Counted from the first letter of the stretch, positions 39,275-53,294 are shown. The stretch is 64,000 nt of DNA from Annona cherimola (GCA_030490835.1 CM059972.1:88273137-88337136), one strand, 5' to 3'. Numbers and translations: made by a program. The notes: a model not told the origin generated them from the letters alone.

Positions 39275-42200
39275 ATGGCGCATTCGATGGCTTTCGGATT
39301 CCTGCCCAATGGCGGTTTTGTTATTTCTGAGCCAGATCACATAGATGCGGCTATCCCACATCACTTTATTCGCATACCAGAGAAGCCGGAGCACCGCGTC
39401 TATCGACACGTCGACTACTCTCCTGCAGCGATAAAGCAAAGAAGAGACCGATCTGCACTACTCAAGGAGCCTCTTATTGCTCAAGGCTCGAAGACCACTC
39501 CTATTCAACCAACAAAGTCTCTGCAGGCGCCAATCCAAATGGGCCCGCCTGCTCGACAGTCGGACTATGCCAAAAAGTCGGCCCGTCGGTTTGCTGCATC
39601 AGCCCAACCAGTAGCACAACAGCCTGCAGGACAACCTGTTTTGCAGTCCCGTTCCATGAAAAGGTTTGCGAGACAATCTACTGCAACCCGGCTAGCGCCA
39701 ACTAGCCGACCAGAAGCCAATGTCCCCTGAAAAGGGGGCAAAACTGTGCCGAATCCTGTTCGATGCACCATCACTCGCCAATTTGGTCGGGCTGCCTCAA
39801 GGGTTGTTGACCTAGCCCCCCGACTTAACCAAAGTGACACCCAAGAGCGGAAGGAGTCAAGAAGACAAACCAAGTTTTCTCAGCTGGAGGCTCCATTGGC
39901 CGATGGAGGGGATGACCAATTCAAGCCACAAGGACCTATTATTGTCCGATCCGGTTTAGGCACCCTGCGATTTGTCATCCCTGACCCGACGCATTCGCCC
40001 CATCAGTCAACCGATGTTCCATCTAGCTCACAAGCTAGAGTCAAATCTCCAGGTCACTATGATACTGCCAACATAGTGACGGTTCCTCATCACGTATCAA
40101 GGAAACAAAGGAGAAAAGCGCAGCAGAAAAAGCAGTTCGGGAAAGCAACTTCCCGGTTAAACTTGAAGGCTTCATCGCCACTGCCACTAGGACCAAGACA
40201 TAGGCTGTTCTCACACCCCCGACAAAGGGGTGGGTCGCAAAAGAAGCCACTACAGAACTCTCGCAAATTGAGAGTGCCTCAAAAGCCAAGACTCTTTAGC
40301 GGGTGGCAGTATCCCCAGAGGCGCCATACGACGTATCCACGTTCGGTGCTCAGGCTGATCCCTGATTTTATACACAAAAATCAATTCGCCTCATTGATCA
40401 GACTGAGGGAGGATATGACTTATGCGCCTGTCGTGGCCCCGTCTCGAGAAAAGCACCAGATGCCGCACCCCAAGAGAGAGGCTAAAAGGAGGAGACGTCT
40501 CCTCCAGACGACGGAAGTCAACATGGTGGACCTCACCCAGCCAAGCACTTCCAAAGCGTCGGATATGTTAACCCGGTCAAGGGCAGCCGCAATGCCCATT
40601 ACACCGCCATTCTGTAGCCTCTCTCATCCTGAAGGGATCAGGGCCGCCCTCCCAAGAGGTCAATTTGAAGCCTCTTACATGGTGGGCGAAGAAGAAGAGG
40701 TTCTTACACCCAAGTCTCAGCTCATTCATGACCTCCGGGAGGAGATTAAGAGTATGAAACGGGCTATGGAAACTCAAGGCAACAAGATATCAGGTTCCCA
40801 TCAACCACCATCACCAAGGAACCGTCAATCAGTCCATCAGCCCGAGAAATCAGTCAGGCAGCGGACCGAGGAAGATGAAAATGCAGATTTAGAACAAGGC
40901 TTTCCGCAGTTCAATAATCTGCGTATCAATACCCCTCGAACGCAAGACGCACGGGTAAACACACCCATGGGGTCTCCACCCAGGTATATTGCACAGAAGG
41001 AGATGGTACATCAGCTTGTGGCCGAATGCCTTCGTCGACAGGCACCTCAACTCACTGGGGTCCCTACAACGACAATCAACAGGCCTTATCCCCCAGAGGT
41101 TGAAGCGGAGCTCCTACCTAGAGATTTGAAGCCACCAAAAATTCAATTCGATGGGACTGGGAGCGCGTTAAAGCACCTGGCATCATTCCACTATGCCATG
41201 GGCAATTGGGCGCACCATTCAAATTTTTGTCTTCGAATGTTTCCCAATACTCTTTCCGGTGATGCTTTCCAGTGGTACATATCTCTCCCAAACGGCTCAG
41301 TCCAAACATGGGAAGAGATGAAAGAAATGTTCACCTCCCGATTCGTTGATACCACACGAGAAGTACAACTATCGGAATTATCTACCTTGTCCCAAAAGAA
41401 GGACGAGCCGGTTGAAGACTACATCACTAGATGGCAAAGGGCCGCTAATCGATGTCAAGCACCCCTCTCTCAAGCAATGAAGGTCAATCTTTGCCGAAAT
41501 GGCATCAAGACGGAAATCTCGTTGCTGATGAATGAACAACTAAGTACATTTCAGGCCCTAGCTACAGAAGCTTGTTGAAAAGAATATTTGTTGTCTCAGC
41601 AAAAAGCCTGGAAGAAGGAGTCATCCACAACTACTATGTTCAAGAAGAAGAAAACTGGAGAGACCTCTGCAAATACTACAGAGGTTAAGAAGCAGCCAGA
41701 TAAAGCAAAGCCGCCTGTAAAAGAGCAGTCTGCAAAACCCTTCCGAAGAGAGGAAATCCAATATGCCTTTGGAGAAGATGACGTGGAGACGCTATTCCAG
41801 CACCTCATGTCGACCGGGCTATTCGAGTTGCCTGCCCCAAAAAGGCCAGAAGAAGTTGGACGCACTTCTCACCAGCGATATTGCAGTTACCACCGATATG
41901 TCGGTCACCCCACTAAGAAGTGTTGGGATCTCCAAGCAATATTGCAAGATTACATTGATAAGGGGGTTATAAAACTCAGTCCTCCAGCGCAAGCTTCATC
42001 AAATGTTGTGACAATTGAGATAGCAGAAAAGGATGATTGGGAAGTGGTTCGAAAACCACCAAGCCTAAGACGGACAAAAAGATGTCTCAAAGATTTATGC
42101 AGAAAAGACAAAAGAATAAGGGATAAGGCCATTCTCCCTTTCTTCTCAAGGCATTTGAGGCAATCCTCACGGGTACAACCATTCATGATTATGGACTTTT

Positions 42201-44365
42201 TGCAGCCCGAATTGCTACTCCCATTCTATCAACGGCTTGCTGGAAGATCACCTCGACCAGAAAAAGAAAGATACATTCTCGAGGAGTTACCAAATACAAC
42301 TTCATGTGAGAATGGTCCGTTTTGGGACCTAGATAGCAACAACGGAGAAACCGAAACTTGCTATCATATAAATGCGTCTGCATCCAAGCCTGCAAAGCGG
42401 CGAAGAACAGCCTCGGTGCTTATCCCTAACTACACTAAGTTTGAAGTTGGGATGTCACCGGTAAACCACATCATCACGTATTTGCGAGAATCTCGACTTT
42501 TGCCAGCATCTTGGGAAACCAGAGTGGAATACTTTCGGTACTCACTGGGGGAATCAGTGATGTCTTGGTACCAAGATAATAATATCGAATAAATTACCGA
42601 GTGGGTCATCTTGATAGATGCGTTCTTGGTCCGCTTCCTGTCAAGACAAAGAGAGCAGTTCCCTAGTAATTACTTGAGGGAAATACAATACAGTCAAGAA
42701 TCTACTGCTCATTATGTAAATTATCTCAGAGACAGTACATGGAGTGACCCCTTGGCCATATGGTTGCCTGAACCTGAAATGCTCACGAAGTACCTTTCGG
42801 ATGCGGTATGCCCTCCGGCTGACAATGGGTACAAGACCTTTGGAGCTAAAACTTTCATAAAGGCAATCCGGTGGGTCGGCAATGAAGGCTTCAAACAAGA
42901 GGCAATCTTTAGCGACGCTGAAGGTTTTGGGAGGACAAATCAACTCCAAGTTCTGCATGTGCTGCAGTTAAACGATGCGCCCATTCTTCGAGTGTTCCCT
43001 TTCTTAACTAGGGAGTTAAGCTATGATTGGCCGCATATTCAGTTATTCCACGAGAATCATAAGTACGCATTGCCGCACTTGTTCGATTATTCATTGGCGG
43101 TCTGTCAAATGGGGCAAACAGAAGAGTTTGCACTCGGGCACTTTGTTTTGAGCTTGGCCCATGACAGTTGTGCCCTTCTCTGGATCTCCTCGCTCCCCGA
43201 AGAAGCATTTGGTTCTTGGGAAGAGTTCGTCGATATGTTTATCCTAAGATTCCACGAATATGAAACAGAGTTCCCTCCAGAGATGATCGAAGTCATGCAC
43301 CCCCTATCAGGAGAATCTCAATACGACTACATCTTGAGATGGATAAACTGCAGAATAATCAACCAAAAATTCGACAAAGAAGAAATCATGGTTCATCAGT
43401 GCATCAAGTCAATGAATGGGTATTTTCCTGAAATCCCAAAAATGCAGCCATTTTTCTCAGATGTACTACGGACATTGGCTACAAATATTCAGGACTCTGC
43501 CTCCTGCAATATGGTGCAAGTTGAAGAGGATGTTCTCGCAATTCTTCGATCTGGTCAAATCACACCAGAAAACAAGGGTAAAGCCCCGATACAAGAAAAT
43601 CGTACTCAGCCAGAACAGCACATACCAGCCGATCATCGAAAATCCTCAGTAAGCTATGATGTCCTTGGACACTTGAAGCGACTCCCTGCTCGACTCAGTA
43701 TTTACGATGCCTTGCAGTTGTCACAAGAAGCCAGGGATGCACTGGTGAGTGCTCTGACAGATGAAAATGTCCGTCTTGCTTACCTGGTCGACGTCGCTGA
43801 ATGTGATGAGGTTATTTCATTCACCGATGAGGATATGTTGCTTGGAGACGTTAATCACAACCGACCCTTATATGTTACGGGCAACCTGGGCGGTGAACTG
43901 GTCAACAGAATCATGATCGATGCCGGGTCTGCAATTAATATCCTGCCCCTTCGAACACTCAGAAGGATCGAAATTTCTCCATCAGCGTTAAAAGACACTA
44001 GTGTGGTGATTCACGAGTTTAATCAAGGGACTCAAAAGGCCATGGGCCTAATTGAGTTGGAACTAAGCATAGAAGATTTCTGCACCGAAATCCCGTGCTT
44101 TGTGATTAATGCCCCGACCTCATATAACTTGCTGTTAGGAAGGCCTTGGCTCCACAGTAATAAGATCATCGCATCAACGGTGCATCAATGCTTCAAGTAC
44201 TGCAAGGATGGAGTCGAAAAAAGGATTTTTGCTGACCATAAACCATTCGCAACGGCGGAATCATTTTACTCTGATGCTAAGTATTATGACTTGGCATCTG
44301 CTGTCAACACATCAATAAAAGCAGTTGAAGCGACCACACGCGAAGGTCAGCAGGAGGTATCTTAG
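39275..44365 (+). pseudogene. gag: gag-protease of unit 2, broken by three stops
   Basis: Same frame as 22274-27364, with stops TGA at 39728-39730, TGA at 41576-41578 and TAA at 42590-42592, before the normal TAG at 44363-44365. The two TGA codons correspond to CGA-type codons elsewhere (unit 3 has CGA at both; unit 1 has CAA and CGA), consistent with C-to-T decay at CpG. The TAA replaces GAA and is shared with unit 3. No frameshift is visible, so domain order (three capsid-like segments, Cys-His motif, protease) is preserved in pieces. Confidence 0.88.
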
Positions 44366-44413
44366 GCTCCCCCCGCCCCAGTAAGCACAGACATATTCTC
44401 AAAGGGTGAGAAA

Positions 44414-47400
44414 ATGGAAGGTCAAGGTCGTGGTCGAGGGCGCGGTCATGGACAAGGGACGACAGAACCAAGGGCTCAATTTCAAACCAAATTTGAAAAT
44501 ATGAGCCTCGATCCAGTACATCCACTACCACGACAACGACAGGGGGCAACCATACCACCTCCTACCAGCTATAGCAACACTGCTGCAGGATCACGGTTCT
44601 ACTTGGACCTCGAAGTCCTGAAAAAGGTTGCTAAACCGCCTCGAGCCAATTCCCCTAGGTTTGAGGTAGATCTGGAAGCTCTTCGGAAATTCCAGAATCA
44701 GGCCAATGAGGAAGCCAAGTCACTTTGCTGTGAGAGTGACGAAATGGCCACTGAGACCGCTCACCAAAATCAAAAACCTAAGGAAACGCTCGATGAGGTT
44801 TTAGCAATGCTCGTGGAGTTTAATGTATCTGCTCCAAGTGTGCAGGAACCTCAAGATGAAAAATTTGCCCAAAAACATTTCATAAAGCAATATGGCAAGG
44901 TTTACGGTAGCCCTAACAAATCCTCTTGTTTGCCAACGGCTAAGCTCAAGAAATGGGATTTCCATCGCTATAGCAGAGAAAGCAAGAAAATTATGGATTT
45001 GATGGGGTTCTATCCTGATGAACCACATTTATCAGGCCTCGGAAGTGACATCCCTATCCCGTTATCCGAAAGGCCCCCTGGTTTTCAAAAGGGTAACAAA
45101 AGACTCGGCCTTGGGTATAAAGAAGAAGAAGACGGCAACTTCGCCACCACCTACTGCGTCTCCACAAGTGATGACTCCAACAATGACGAAGAGGCATTAA
45201 TGGAACCAGAGGATGCTCCACCTGCGATTGAGGATGGAGGATAGCCTACTATTGACGTACTTGAAGAGTTCAATCTCGGGACTGAGGAGGACCCGAGACC
45301 CATTTTTATCGCCAAAAACCTGGCCGAAAAAGAAAAGGTGGCATTGAGGCAGCTTTTAAGTGAATTCAAAGATGTTTTTGCTTGGGGGTATTCTGAAATG
45401 CCAGGTCTCAACCCCGCGATTGCAATGCACCATCTGCATATTACGCAGGATAAAAAGCCAGTCAAGCAAGCTCCGAGAAGATTTCGACCAGAGCTCGAAG
45501 AACAAATCATCAAGGAAGTTGAAAAACTCATTGATGCTGAATTCATTCGGGAAATCAAATTTCCAAAATGGATTTCTAGCATTGTTCCTGTCAAAAAGAA
45601 AAACGGGCAGATCCGCATTTGCGTAGACTTTCGAGATCTAAACGAAGCATGCCCTAAAGATGAATTTCCTCTTCCTTTCACTGATGTGTTAATCGACAGC
45701 ACAGCTCTGTACGACACGTTCTCCTTTATGGATGGATATTCGGGATATAATCAAATCAAGATGGCTCCAGCAGATGAAGCCGCAACAGCATTTCGAACAC
45801 CGATGGGTGTCTTTTGCTACAAAGTCATGCCTTTTGGTCTTAAGAATGCTGGCGCAACTTATCAAAGGGCAATGCAAAATATATTTCATGATATGTTACA
45901 CAAACATGTCGAGTGCTATGTCGATGACCTGGTTGTAAGATCTGAAGGCCACAATAAGCATAAAGAAGATTTGAGATCGGTATTCTTACGCCTGAGAAAG
46001 TATGATCTCAAGATGAATCCTCTCAAATGCGCATTTGGAGTATCGTCTGGAAAATTCCTCGGATTCATAATCCGTCAAAGGGGAATCGAGGTTGATCCAC
46101 TCAAAACGGAAGCAATTCAAAATATGCCGCCTCCACGAAACCTCCGAGAATTAAGGAGTCTCCAAGGTCAATTGTCATATATCCGGCGTTTCATCTCCAA
46201 CTTGTCCGGCCGGTGCCATCCCTTTCACAAGTTAATGAGAAAAGACGCGACTTTTCAATGGGACGCGAAATGCCAACAGGCCTTTGAAGCCATCAAAGAA
46301 TTGCTGCAAAATCCTCCTGTTTTGACAACTCCAGTAAAAGGAAAGCCACTCATTCTCTATATTGCTGCCAGCCCACAATCACTGGGGGCATTGCTCGCAC
46401 AAGAAAATGCCCAAGGCAAAGAACAAGCCGCCTATTATCTCAGTCGACGATTATTGCAAGCTGAATGCAATTATTCCTCGATCGAGAAGATTTGTCTAGC
46501 ATTGGTTTTTGTGGCACAAAAGCTAAGACATTACTTCCTCGCGCATCAGATCATACTTATATCGAAGGCCGATCCCCTCAAGTTCCTGATCACTAAACCA
46601 ATGCTTTCAGGACGCCTAGCAAAATGGTCACTGCTGCTGTCTGAGTTTGATATCAAATATGTGCCACGAAAGGCAGTGAAAGGACAAGTGTTAGCAGATT
46701 TCCTAGCAGCCCATCCGCTTGAAGAAGAATTTCCCATCTTAGAAAACCTACCTGATGAGAAGGTTTTCTATGCAAATGATGATCCAATGTGGCAAATGTA
46801 TTTCGATGGCGCTTCAAAGCCATCCGGAGCTGGTGTTGGAATTGTCGTAGTCTCCCCTCATAAAGACTTATTCCCGCACTCCTACTTTCTTGGGAGAAGC
46901 ACAACAAATAACGAAGCTGAGTATGAGGCCTTACTCATCGGCATGGAACTTCTTCTGCAATCAGATATTTTATTTGTGCGAATATTTGGGGACTCTGAAT
47001 TGGTTATTAAACAGTTAAATAATCAATATGAAGTACACCAGCCTCATTTGCGAAAATATTATGACAAAGCTCAAACTTTGTTGGCAAAGTTCGAAATGGT
47101 TTCGGTTGAGCATGTTCCTCGATCAGAAAATATAGTCGCTGATGCACTATCAAAGTTGGCCAGTATTCTCGCCTTTAATGAGCTCGATGACATGACAATT
47201 CGAGTACAAAGACTAGAAGATGACGAAGAGCTCCAAGTAAATCAAATTGGACGGTGCGTATCCGAGGTAACTACAAACAATGATGATTGGCGCATCCCTA
47301 TCATCAATTACCTCAAATATGGTATTGAACCAGATGATCCAAGTGCAAGGAAGTCACTGAGAAAGGCTGTTTTGCGATATACCGTGTTTCAAGATAGTTT

Positions 47401-48535
47401 GTATCGGATTGCTTTTGATGGGCTTTGGCTTCGCTGTATTAACGGGAATGATATCTGTCAAGTCCTTCAAGAGACGCACTCCAGCGAGTGCGGCGCCCAC
47501 CAATCTGGACGTCGTCTTTATCATAGGATCAAAACGTTGGGCTATTATTGGCCCACAATGGTTCAAGACTCCATCAACTTTGCAAAATCCTGTGAAGCCT
47601 GCCAAATGCATGGAGATATTTATCATATTCCTGCTTCAGTAATGTCTCCAGCACCTATTTCGTGGCCTTTCTCTTGGTGGGGTTTTGATATTGTCGGTCC
47701 GATAAACCCGTCATCATCTAAAGGACACTTATATATTTTAGCCGCTACGGATTATTTCTCCAAATGGGCAGAAGCTAAAGCTTACAAGAGAGTCCGAGCA
47801 CAAGAGGTAGTTGAATTTATCAAGCACAAAATCATCTACCGTTATGGTGTTCCCTATCAAATCACCTCAGATAATGGCACGCCATTCAAAAACGATAAAG
47901 TAAATCAGTTATGCCGAAGGTTTGGAATCAAACAAGTGTTCTCATCGCCCTATTACCCACAAGGGAATGGTCAAGCAGAGGCATTTAACAAAAATATTAT
48001 TCGAATCCTCAAAAGGACCACTGTGAAAAATAAGCGTGATTGGCACGAGAGGTTACCCGAAGCATTGTGGGCCTACAGAACCACACATCGAACTGCAACG
48101 GGAGCAAAACCATATTCATTGCTCTTTGGCACGGAAGCGGTTTTACCAGTGGAAATTCGGTTAGCATCTTTAAGGGTTGCCATCTATTCTGGGTTAACCA
48201 CTGAACAACAAGCCAAACTTCGCTTCGACGAGCTCGAGGCACTAGATGAAAAACGAGTTCAAGCACGGCAACGAATCGAACTCTATCAAGCTCGGATGGT
48301 CGAAGCATACAATAAAGTCGTGAGACATCGCTCATTCAAAAGAGGAGATTTGGTGCTAAAGCTACGCACAGAGCTTATGGCCGGGGGCAAACTTACCGGC
48401 AAATTCGAGCCTAAATGGGAAGGGCCTTACATCATTGAGAGGGTCCATGGCAATGGCACATATGAAGTTGTTAGTTGCGGAAATCAAATGAAAGCAACCG
48501 TGAACGGGAACTACTTAAAAAGATACTATCCATGA
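44414..48535 (+). pseudogene. pol: pol of unit 2, one nonsense codon before RT
   Basis: Identical in layout to 27413-31534. A TAG at 45242-45244 replaces CAG (Gln) after EDGG, upstream of reverse transcriptase, and is shared with unit 3. Downstream, the frame is open from 45245 to the end with YVDD, both RNase H parts and D,D35E integrase, and only about one residue differs from unit 1 in that part (VEIRLAS for VEIQLAS). Confidence 0.9.
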
Positions 48536-48720
48536 AATTACAAAGAAAGTCATATATCAAAAGAATCTTTACAGCCTCCCTCGTAGAAGGAAGGGACTCC
48601 TTCAAAATTCTAATGGAGTTCACTACATCAGCAGGAGAAACAGGTAACGACACTATCGATGTCAAATTCTCCCCGCCGTGAGCATCATCATCAGATATTT
48701 CGACAACTAAGGCAGTTGTC

Positions 48721-48723
48721 AAA

Positions 48724-48755
<32 letters not shown>

Positions 48756-48756
48756 G
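48721..48756 (+). repeat. homopolymer A27-G9 run, unit 2
   Basis: Equivalent of 31720-31748 in unit 1 (19 A, 10 G). It sits at the join between retrotransposon sequence and the AGO-like insert. Confidence 0.8.
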
Positions 48757-48779
48757 AATTTTCCCTGTTTCTTGCGGAG

Positions 48780-50179
48780 GTGGAAGAGACGGAGGCTGAG
48801 GAGAAAACTTTGCCGCCACCCCCACCTGTCATACCCCTAAGTGCGAAAAAAGTCTCAATGAATCGAGTTCCAATGGCAAGGTCGTGGTCGAGGGCGCGGT
48901 CATGGACAGAGTTCACCAGACTTATATTGGTGACTTTCAGGAAAAGTACTTCGCTTATGATGGTGAGAAGAGCTTGTTTACAGTGGGGGCTCTTCCACAA
49001 CAAAATTTTGAATTCGGTGTTGTCCTTGAAAACGTGTCCTCAAACAAAGTTAGTGGAAATAGTAGTCCTCATGGTAATGACAGCCCCGGGGAGGGAGATC
49101 GGAAAGGGCAAAGGCGTTCGTATCAGACCAAGACTTTCAAAGTTGAGATACGTTTTGCTGCCAAAATTCCAATGAAAGTTATTGCAAATGCTCTGCAAGG
49201 ACACGATTCCTAGAGTTCTCAAGAAGCCTTAAGGGTTCTAGATATAATCCTAAGGCAGCATGCTGCAAAGCAGGGTTGCCTTCGGGTTCGGCAGTCATTT
49301 CTTCACAATGATCCTAGTAACTTTGTTGACTTTGGAGGTGGAGTTCTGGGTTGTCGTGGTTTTCATTCTAGCTTCCGAACCAGTCAAGGGGGGCTTCTCT
49401 CTAAATATTGATGTGATTATAAGGCCTGACTCTGTTGATGGATTTCTGATGGCTAATCAAAATATTAGAAATCATGGTGAAATTGATTGGGGAAAAGCAA
49501 AGAGAACCCTGAAGAATTTGAAGGTTTTCTGCAAATATGTCATGCATTAATGTTGGAAAGCCAAAACGCCCCACTTACTATCCTGCCGAGCTCTGCTCTC
49601 TAGTTTCATTGCAAAGGTATACCAAATCTCGATCAACTTTGCAAAAATCATCACTGGTTGAAAAACCACGACAGAAACCACAAGAAGGGATGCAAACTTT
49701 AAGTAATGCATTAAGAAACAGCAACTATGGTGCTGATGAAATGTCGAAGGCATGTGGTGTTTCGATCAATGGTAACTTCACTCAAGAAGAAGGCCGTGTC
49801 TTGAATGCACCAAAGTTAAAAGTTGGTAATGATGAATTCTTTCCTGGAAATGGTCGGTGGAATTTCAACAATAAGAAACTTGTGGACCCTCAAAAAAAAA
49901 AAAAAAAAAAAAATAGAAATATGGGCCACTGTAAACTTTTCTGCTCGCTGCGATGTTCGGTCTCTTGCTCGTGATATGCACAAATGTGGGGCGATGAAAG
50001 GCATTGTCATTGCAGAACCATTTGATTACTTTGAAGAGAATCCTCAATTCAGGCGTGCTCCACCTACTGTTAGGGTCGACAAGATGTTCGAAATCATTCA
50101 GTCAAGGCTGCCAGGAGCCCCTCAGTTTCTTCTCTGTGTTTTACCTAAGAAAAAGAATTGGGATATATATGGCCCATAA
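48780..50179 (+). pseudogene. captured AGO4-clade Argonaute sequence, unit 2
   Basis: Copy of 31774-33173 with the same order of Argonaute words, the same TAG (49211-49213), the same extra G, the same missing PAZ and PIWI, and 22 A at the later run. Only a few bases differ (for example DFQEKYFAYD for DFQGKYFAYD). All major lesions therefore predate the duplication. The sequence was carried passively as part of the element's 3' internal region. Confidence 0.85.
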
Positions 50180-50297
50180 TAAAAATGTATATATATATAT
50201 ATATATAAAAAAAACACCCTCATGAGTCAAGAAATGCCTGCCAAACAACATGTCAGGAATCACGCCTTTACAAGTAGCCCACAACGGCATAATTCCT

Positions 50298-50304
50298 GAG
50301 GGGG
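50298..50304 (+). promoter_or_regulatory. polypurine tract of unit 2
   Basis: GAGGGGG, followed by CATT and the LTR start TGATGGGG at 50309; same arrangement as 33291-33302. Confidence 0.6.
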
Positions 50305-50717
50305 CATTTGATGGGGTATATTTTGGGTAGTCTATGAAACTATACATATATATATAATATATTAAAAAAAAACACGAACCCAGTGGTGCGTGCAAGCCGC
50401 AGAGAGAGATTCTCTGCCTACGAAGAGAAAAAGTGCAAAAGAAAGAAGCCGGAGCACAGGAGGATTTCGCGCCGGAAAAGCATTTATCGGCCGCGTGGTA
50501 GGAAGATCGCACGGGGTGAATGGCTGTGGCGAGCCACGGAGGAAATCGCCTGCTGTTTGCTCCTCCTCCATCTTGTTGGATCTGTCGGCCTTCGACGATC
50601 TTGCCTCCTTTAAGCGCGCCGAGGAGGAAGATGGGGCTGTGGTCGGTAAGGTTGGGTTTTGGTACGGGCGCAGAATGGGTTCGAGAAAGATGGGGCTTGA
50701 GGAGCGAACCCCTCTCA

Positions 50718-51026
50718 TTATCGTCGCCTCGTCAGTAGGTCAAGCACCACGATTCCGAAACTGTATACGTCCGACTCCTTCATTGTCTGCCTCGACAGCG
50801 CCACCTCCAGCGAGACGTAGCAGACAGACCCCACCACCGGTGCCATCGTGGCCGAAGTCGACGCTTCGGGCGCTGCCGACGACTGGACGCTCACTAGCCG
50901 GTCGAAGCCGAAATCCGAAAGGTGGACCTCAAGATCCGCGCTGAAGAGGACCCGTTTTGATTTCATTAGCCCGAGCCGGACAGGGTGAGGCGGCGGGAGC
51001 TGGAAATCGTCATGGGGAATGAGCAC
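50718..51026 (-). pseudogene. captured LRR receptor-kinase fragment (antisense), LTR of unit 3
   Basis: A 102-codon minus frame with KSKRVLFSADLEVHLSDFGF, ASTSAT, then GSVCYVSLEVALSRQTMKES and SDVYSFGIVVLDLLT. It extends further N-terminal than the copy at 33709-33925, into the segment just before the DFG motif, where related LRR receptor kinases have KPQNVLFDADFEAHLSDFGL. Catalytic-loop HRD and the nucleotide-binding lobe are not present. It is antisense to the retrotransposon. Confidence 0.75.
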
Positions 51027-51339
51027 ATCTCCTTTACGACGTCAAAGATCGGGTCTCTTGTGGATGTGCAGAGCAGCAAAGACCCAGAAGAAGCTCGCTG
51101 CGAAGAACGAGAAAGGCTTTGCGGAGTGATGGATTGCCACAAGCTCACCTTAGAGGTCTACACCCACGCAGCCCAGAACGAGCGACTCCCTCTCCGCGCC
51201 ACTGATGCCACCGGAGCCGCAGCGATGCCGCTGCCCCTTGATTCCATGACCAGTCGACCAAGCCGATCCTGGAGAGAGCCGCCGACGCCATGGATTACGT
51301 GTGTGGCAGAGGAAGGCAACTTGGGAGAAGAATGGGAAC

Positions 51340-51650
51340 GACAAAAAGCAGATGAAGCAGTGGAGAGGGTGAGGAACCGGGCTGAAGCGGAACGATGCCT
51401 CGGGGCGGCGGAGAAGCTGCTGACGTCCCGCGATCTCATCAACAGCAAAAGCTTTGCTGTTCAAGCTCAAAAGGCAGACCCCACCTTGGATGGGCCGGAG
51501 CAGATCATCGCCATCACGGTTTCCAGCTCCAGATTCGTTCTCTGCAACTCTTCCTTAAGGATCCGAATCTCGTTGTCGAGAAGACGAGAAGCTCTGGTTA
51601 TGGCGTCAAGTAAGCTGGTCGTCTTCGAAGGACTGTCGGGATGCTGCTGA
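51340..51650 (+). pseudogene. captured fragment resembling a DnaJ-domain protein N-terminus, LTR of unit 3
   Basis: Same words as 34018-34310 ([34 protein letters not shown]). Here the frame is continuous with upstream sequence retained only in this LTR. No J domain. Confidence 0.42.
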
Positions 51651-51949
51651 TCATAGTTCAGAAGGTCGTGGTGGAGATGGAGAACGGCAGCATTGACGAG
51701 CTTTTGGATTCCGTCGCGAGGGAGCAGCCGATCGATCTGAGTCAGGACCTGTGGAGGACAGCCTGGGAGGTCAGCAACTCCGTGCTGGATGAGATGAAGA
51801 AGGCGCGGAACAGGGAAGAGATGAAGAAGTTCCTCCAGGACGGGTACGGCGTCCGACAGAACATCGCAGAGGACTGCCGGTTCCTCGTCCAGGCCAACGC
51901 TTGCGAGCTCGCCTCAATTCTGTCGTCGCCTGAGCAGCCACTGGCGTGA
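51641..51949 (+). pseudogene. unrecognised host-like coding fragment, LTR of unit 3
   Basis: Copy of 34299-34607 with one visible residue change (MKKAR for MKKVR). Family unknown. Confidence 0.4.
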
Positions 51950-52001
51950 CACTACCACCATCCGTAGTATTCTCCACGATCGGGATGATGAAAGCCCCGC
52001 C

Positions 52002-52592
52002 GTGGAAACCACCTACCCGCCTGGCCGCACCCTCCTCGACATCATCAGCTCTGAGAAGTCCAGATATGCCGACACCTACAAGGGCATGATCGACGGCTGT
52101 CCGCAGCAAAAGATCAGACAGAAGTCCTTCAAGGACCGCCTCCGCATCCGGCGCACCGGCGCCGCTGGGGTCGAGTCTGACCCCGATGTCACCGTCTCTT
52201 ACGTTCTGACTGTTTTGGCCCGAGCCGCCGCCATCCCGCCGGAATCAGTCTTCTCCGTGGGAAAGAACTGCCGGGTGACCATCTCTTCCCCGTCGCCGTC
52301 GAGCAGGGTGGACGATGTGGAGCTGTCGGAGGAGATGTCAGCAGCGTCCGGGTGGATTGGGAAGAGTAATCCGGTAAAGGCTGCTGCATCGTCTTTCCCG
52401 AGCGGCGGTATGGCCGAGTCGCCATCAGTAAGGGCGAACAATTTTCCCGGGGCGATTAGTCCGACAAAAGTTTCGGTTATGAAAATGCCGCCTGGAGTAT
52501 CAGAGAAAGGTGGAAAGCCATCAGTTGATGTGCAGAATAAACGAGCTGGAGTGTCAAAGCCAGCAAAAGAGAAAACTTCAAAAGCTGAAAGA
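52002..52592 (+). pseudogene. captured eIF2B-delta-like fragment, LTR of unit 3
   Basis: Copy of 34660-35250 with a few substitutions (GAAGVESD, ISPTKVS). Same upstream GRTLLDIISSEKSRY segment and same shift after AERRA. Confidence 0.48.
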
Positions 52593-53294
52593 CGTGCGTC
52601 TGCAAGAGGCAGACACAGCAGAGCCACTGAATGGGGCGTCTCCGGCGGACAAAGTGGCTTCCCTGGATGGGTCGTCTCCGGTTGACATGAGTTCGGTGGA
52701 GGGCACGTCTCCTGTGGTTGTAGTGGATTCGGTAGCATCTGCGGAGGCAGCTGTCTCAACTCCTGCAGACATTACAGCTGCAGATGCAGCAGTTTCACCA
52801 ACTCCAGCGGCTTCAGTGGCCTCCGCGGTCTCAGTTGATGTGGGAGTTCAGGCAGCAACCGCACCAGCGGTGGATGGGACAAACGCGTGGGAGCTAATGA
52901 AAGCTAGAGGCCTAAAGAAGCCGCCGGCAGTTGGGTTGACCTGAACGGCACGATCCATGCATTCTACGTGGCGGACAGATCGCACCCACAAGCTGAAGCG
53001 ACGGAGATGGAGGTGGACGAGAGAGGGACGAGTGAGGGGGCGATCATGGAATCCGAGTGCCCGCACTGCAGAAGATTGTTCTGTGCCACGTGCAAGGTCC
53101 CTTGGCATTCGGGAATCAGCTGCGAGGACTTCCAGAAGCTAGGCGGGCATGAGAGGAATGGGGAGGACATCATGCTGATGAATCTCACTAAGAGCAACAA
53201 ATGGCAGAGGTGCCGGCAATGCAAGTTTTATGTGGGGAAGACAGAAGGATGCTTGTTCATGAGATGCAGAAACTGGCTGGATTACAGTGGCTAG
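52510..53294 (+). pseudogene. PPR/RBR chimera of unit 3, frameshifted
   Basis: Copy of the 262-codon chimera. A 4-bp deletion at about 52926-52929, in the KKPPGCSW codons, ends the first frame at 52944; the RBR part stays open only from 52968. This is the only unit where the chimera is broken. Confidence 0.75.
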
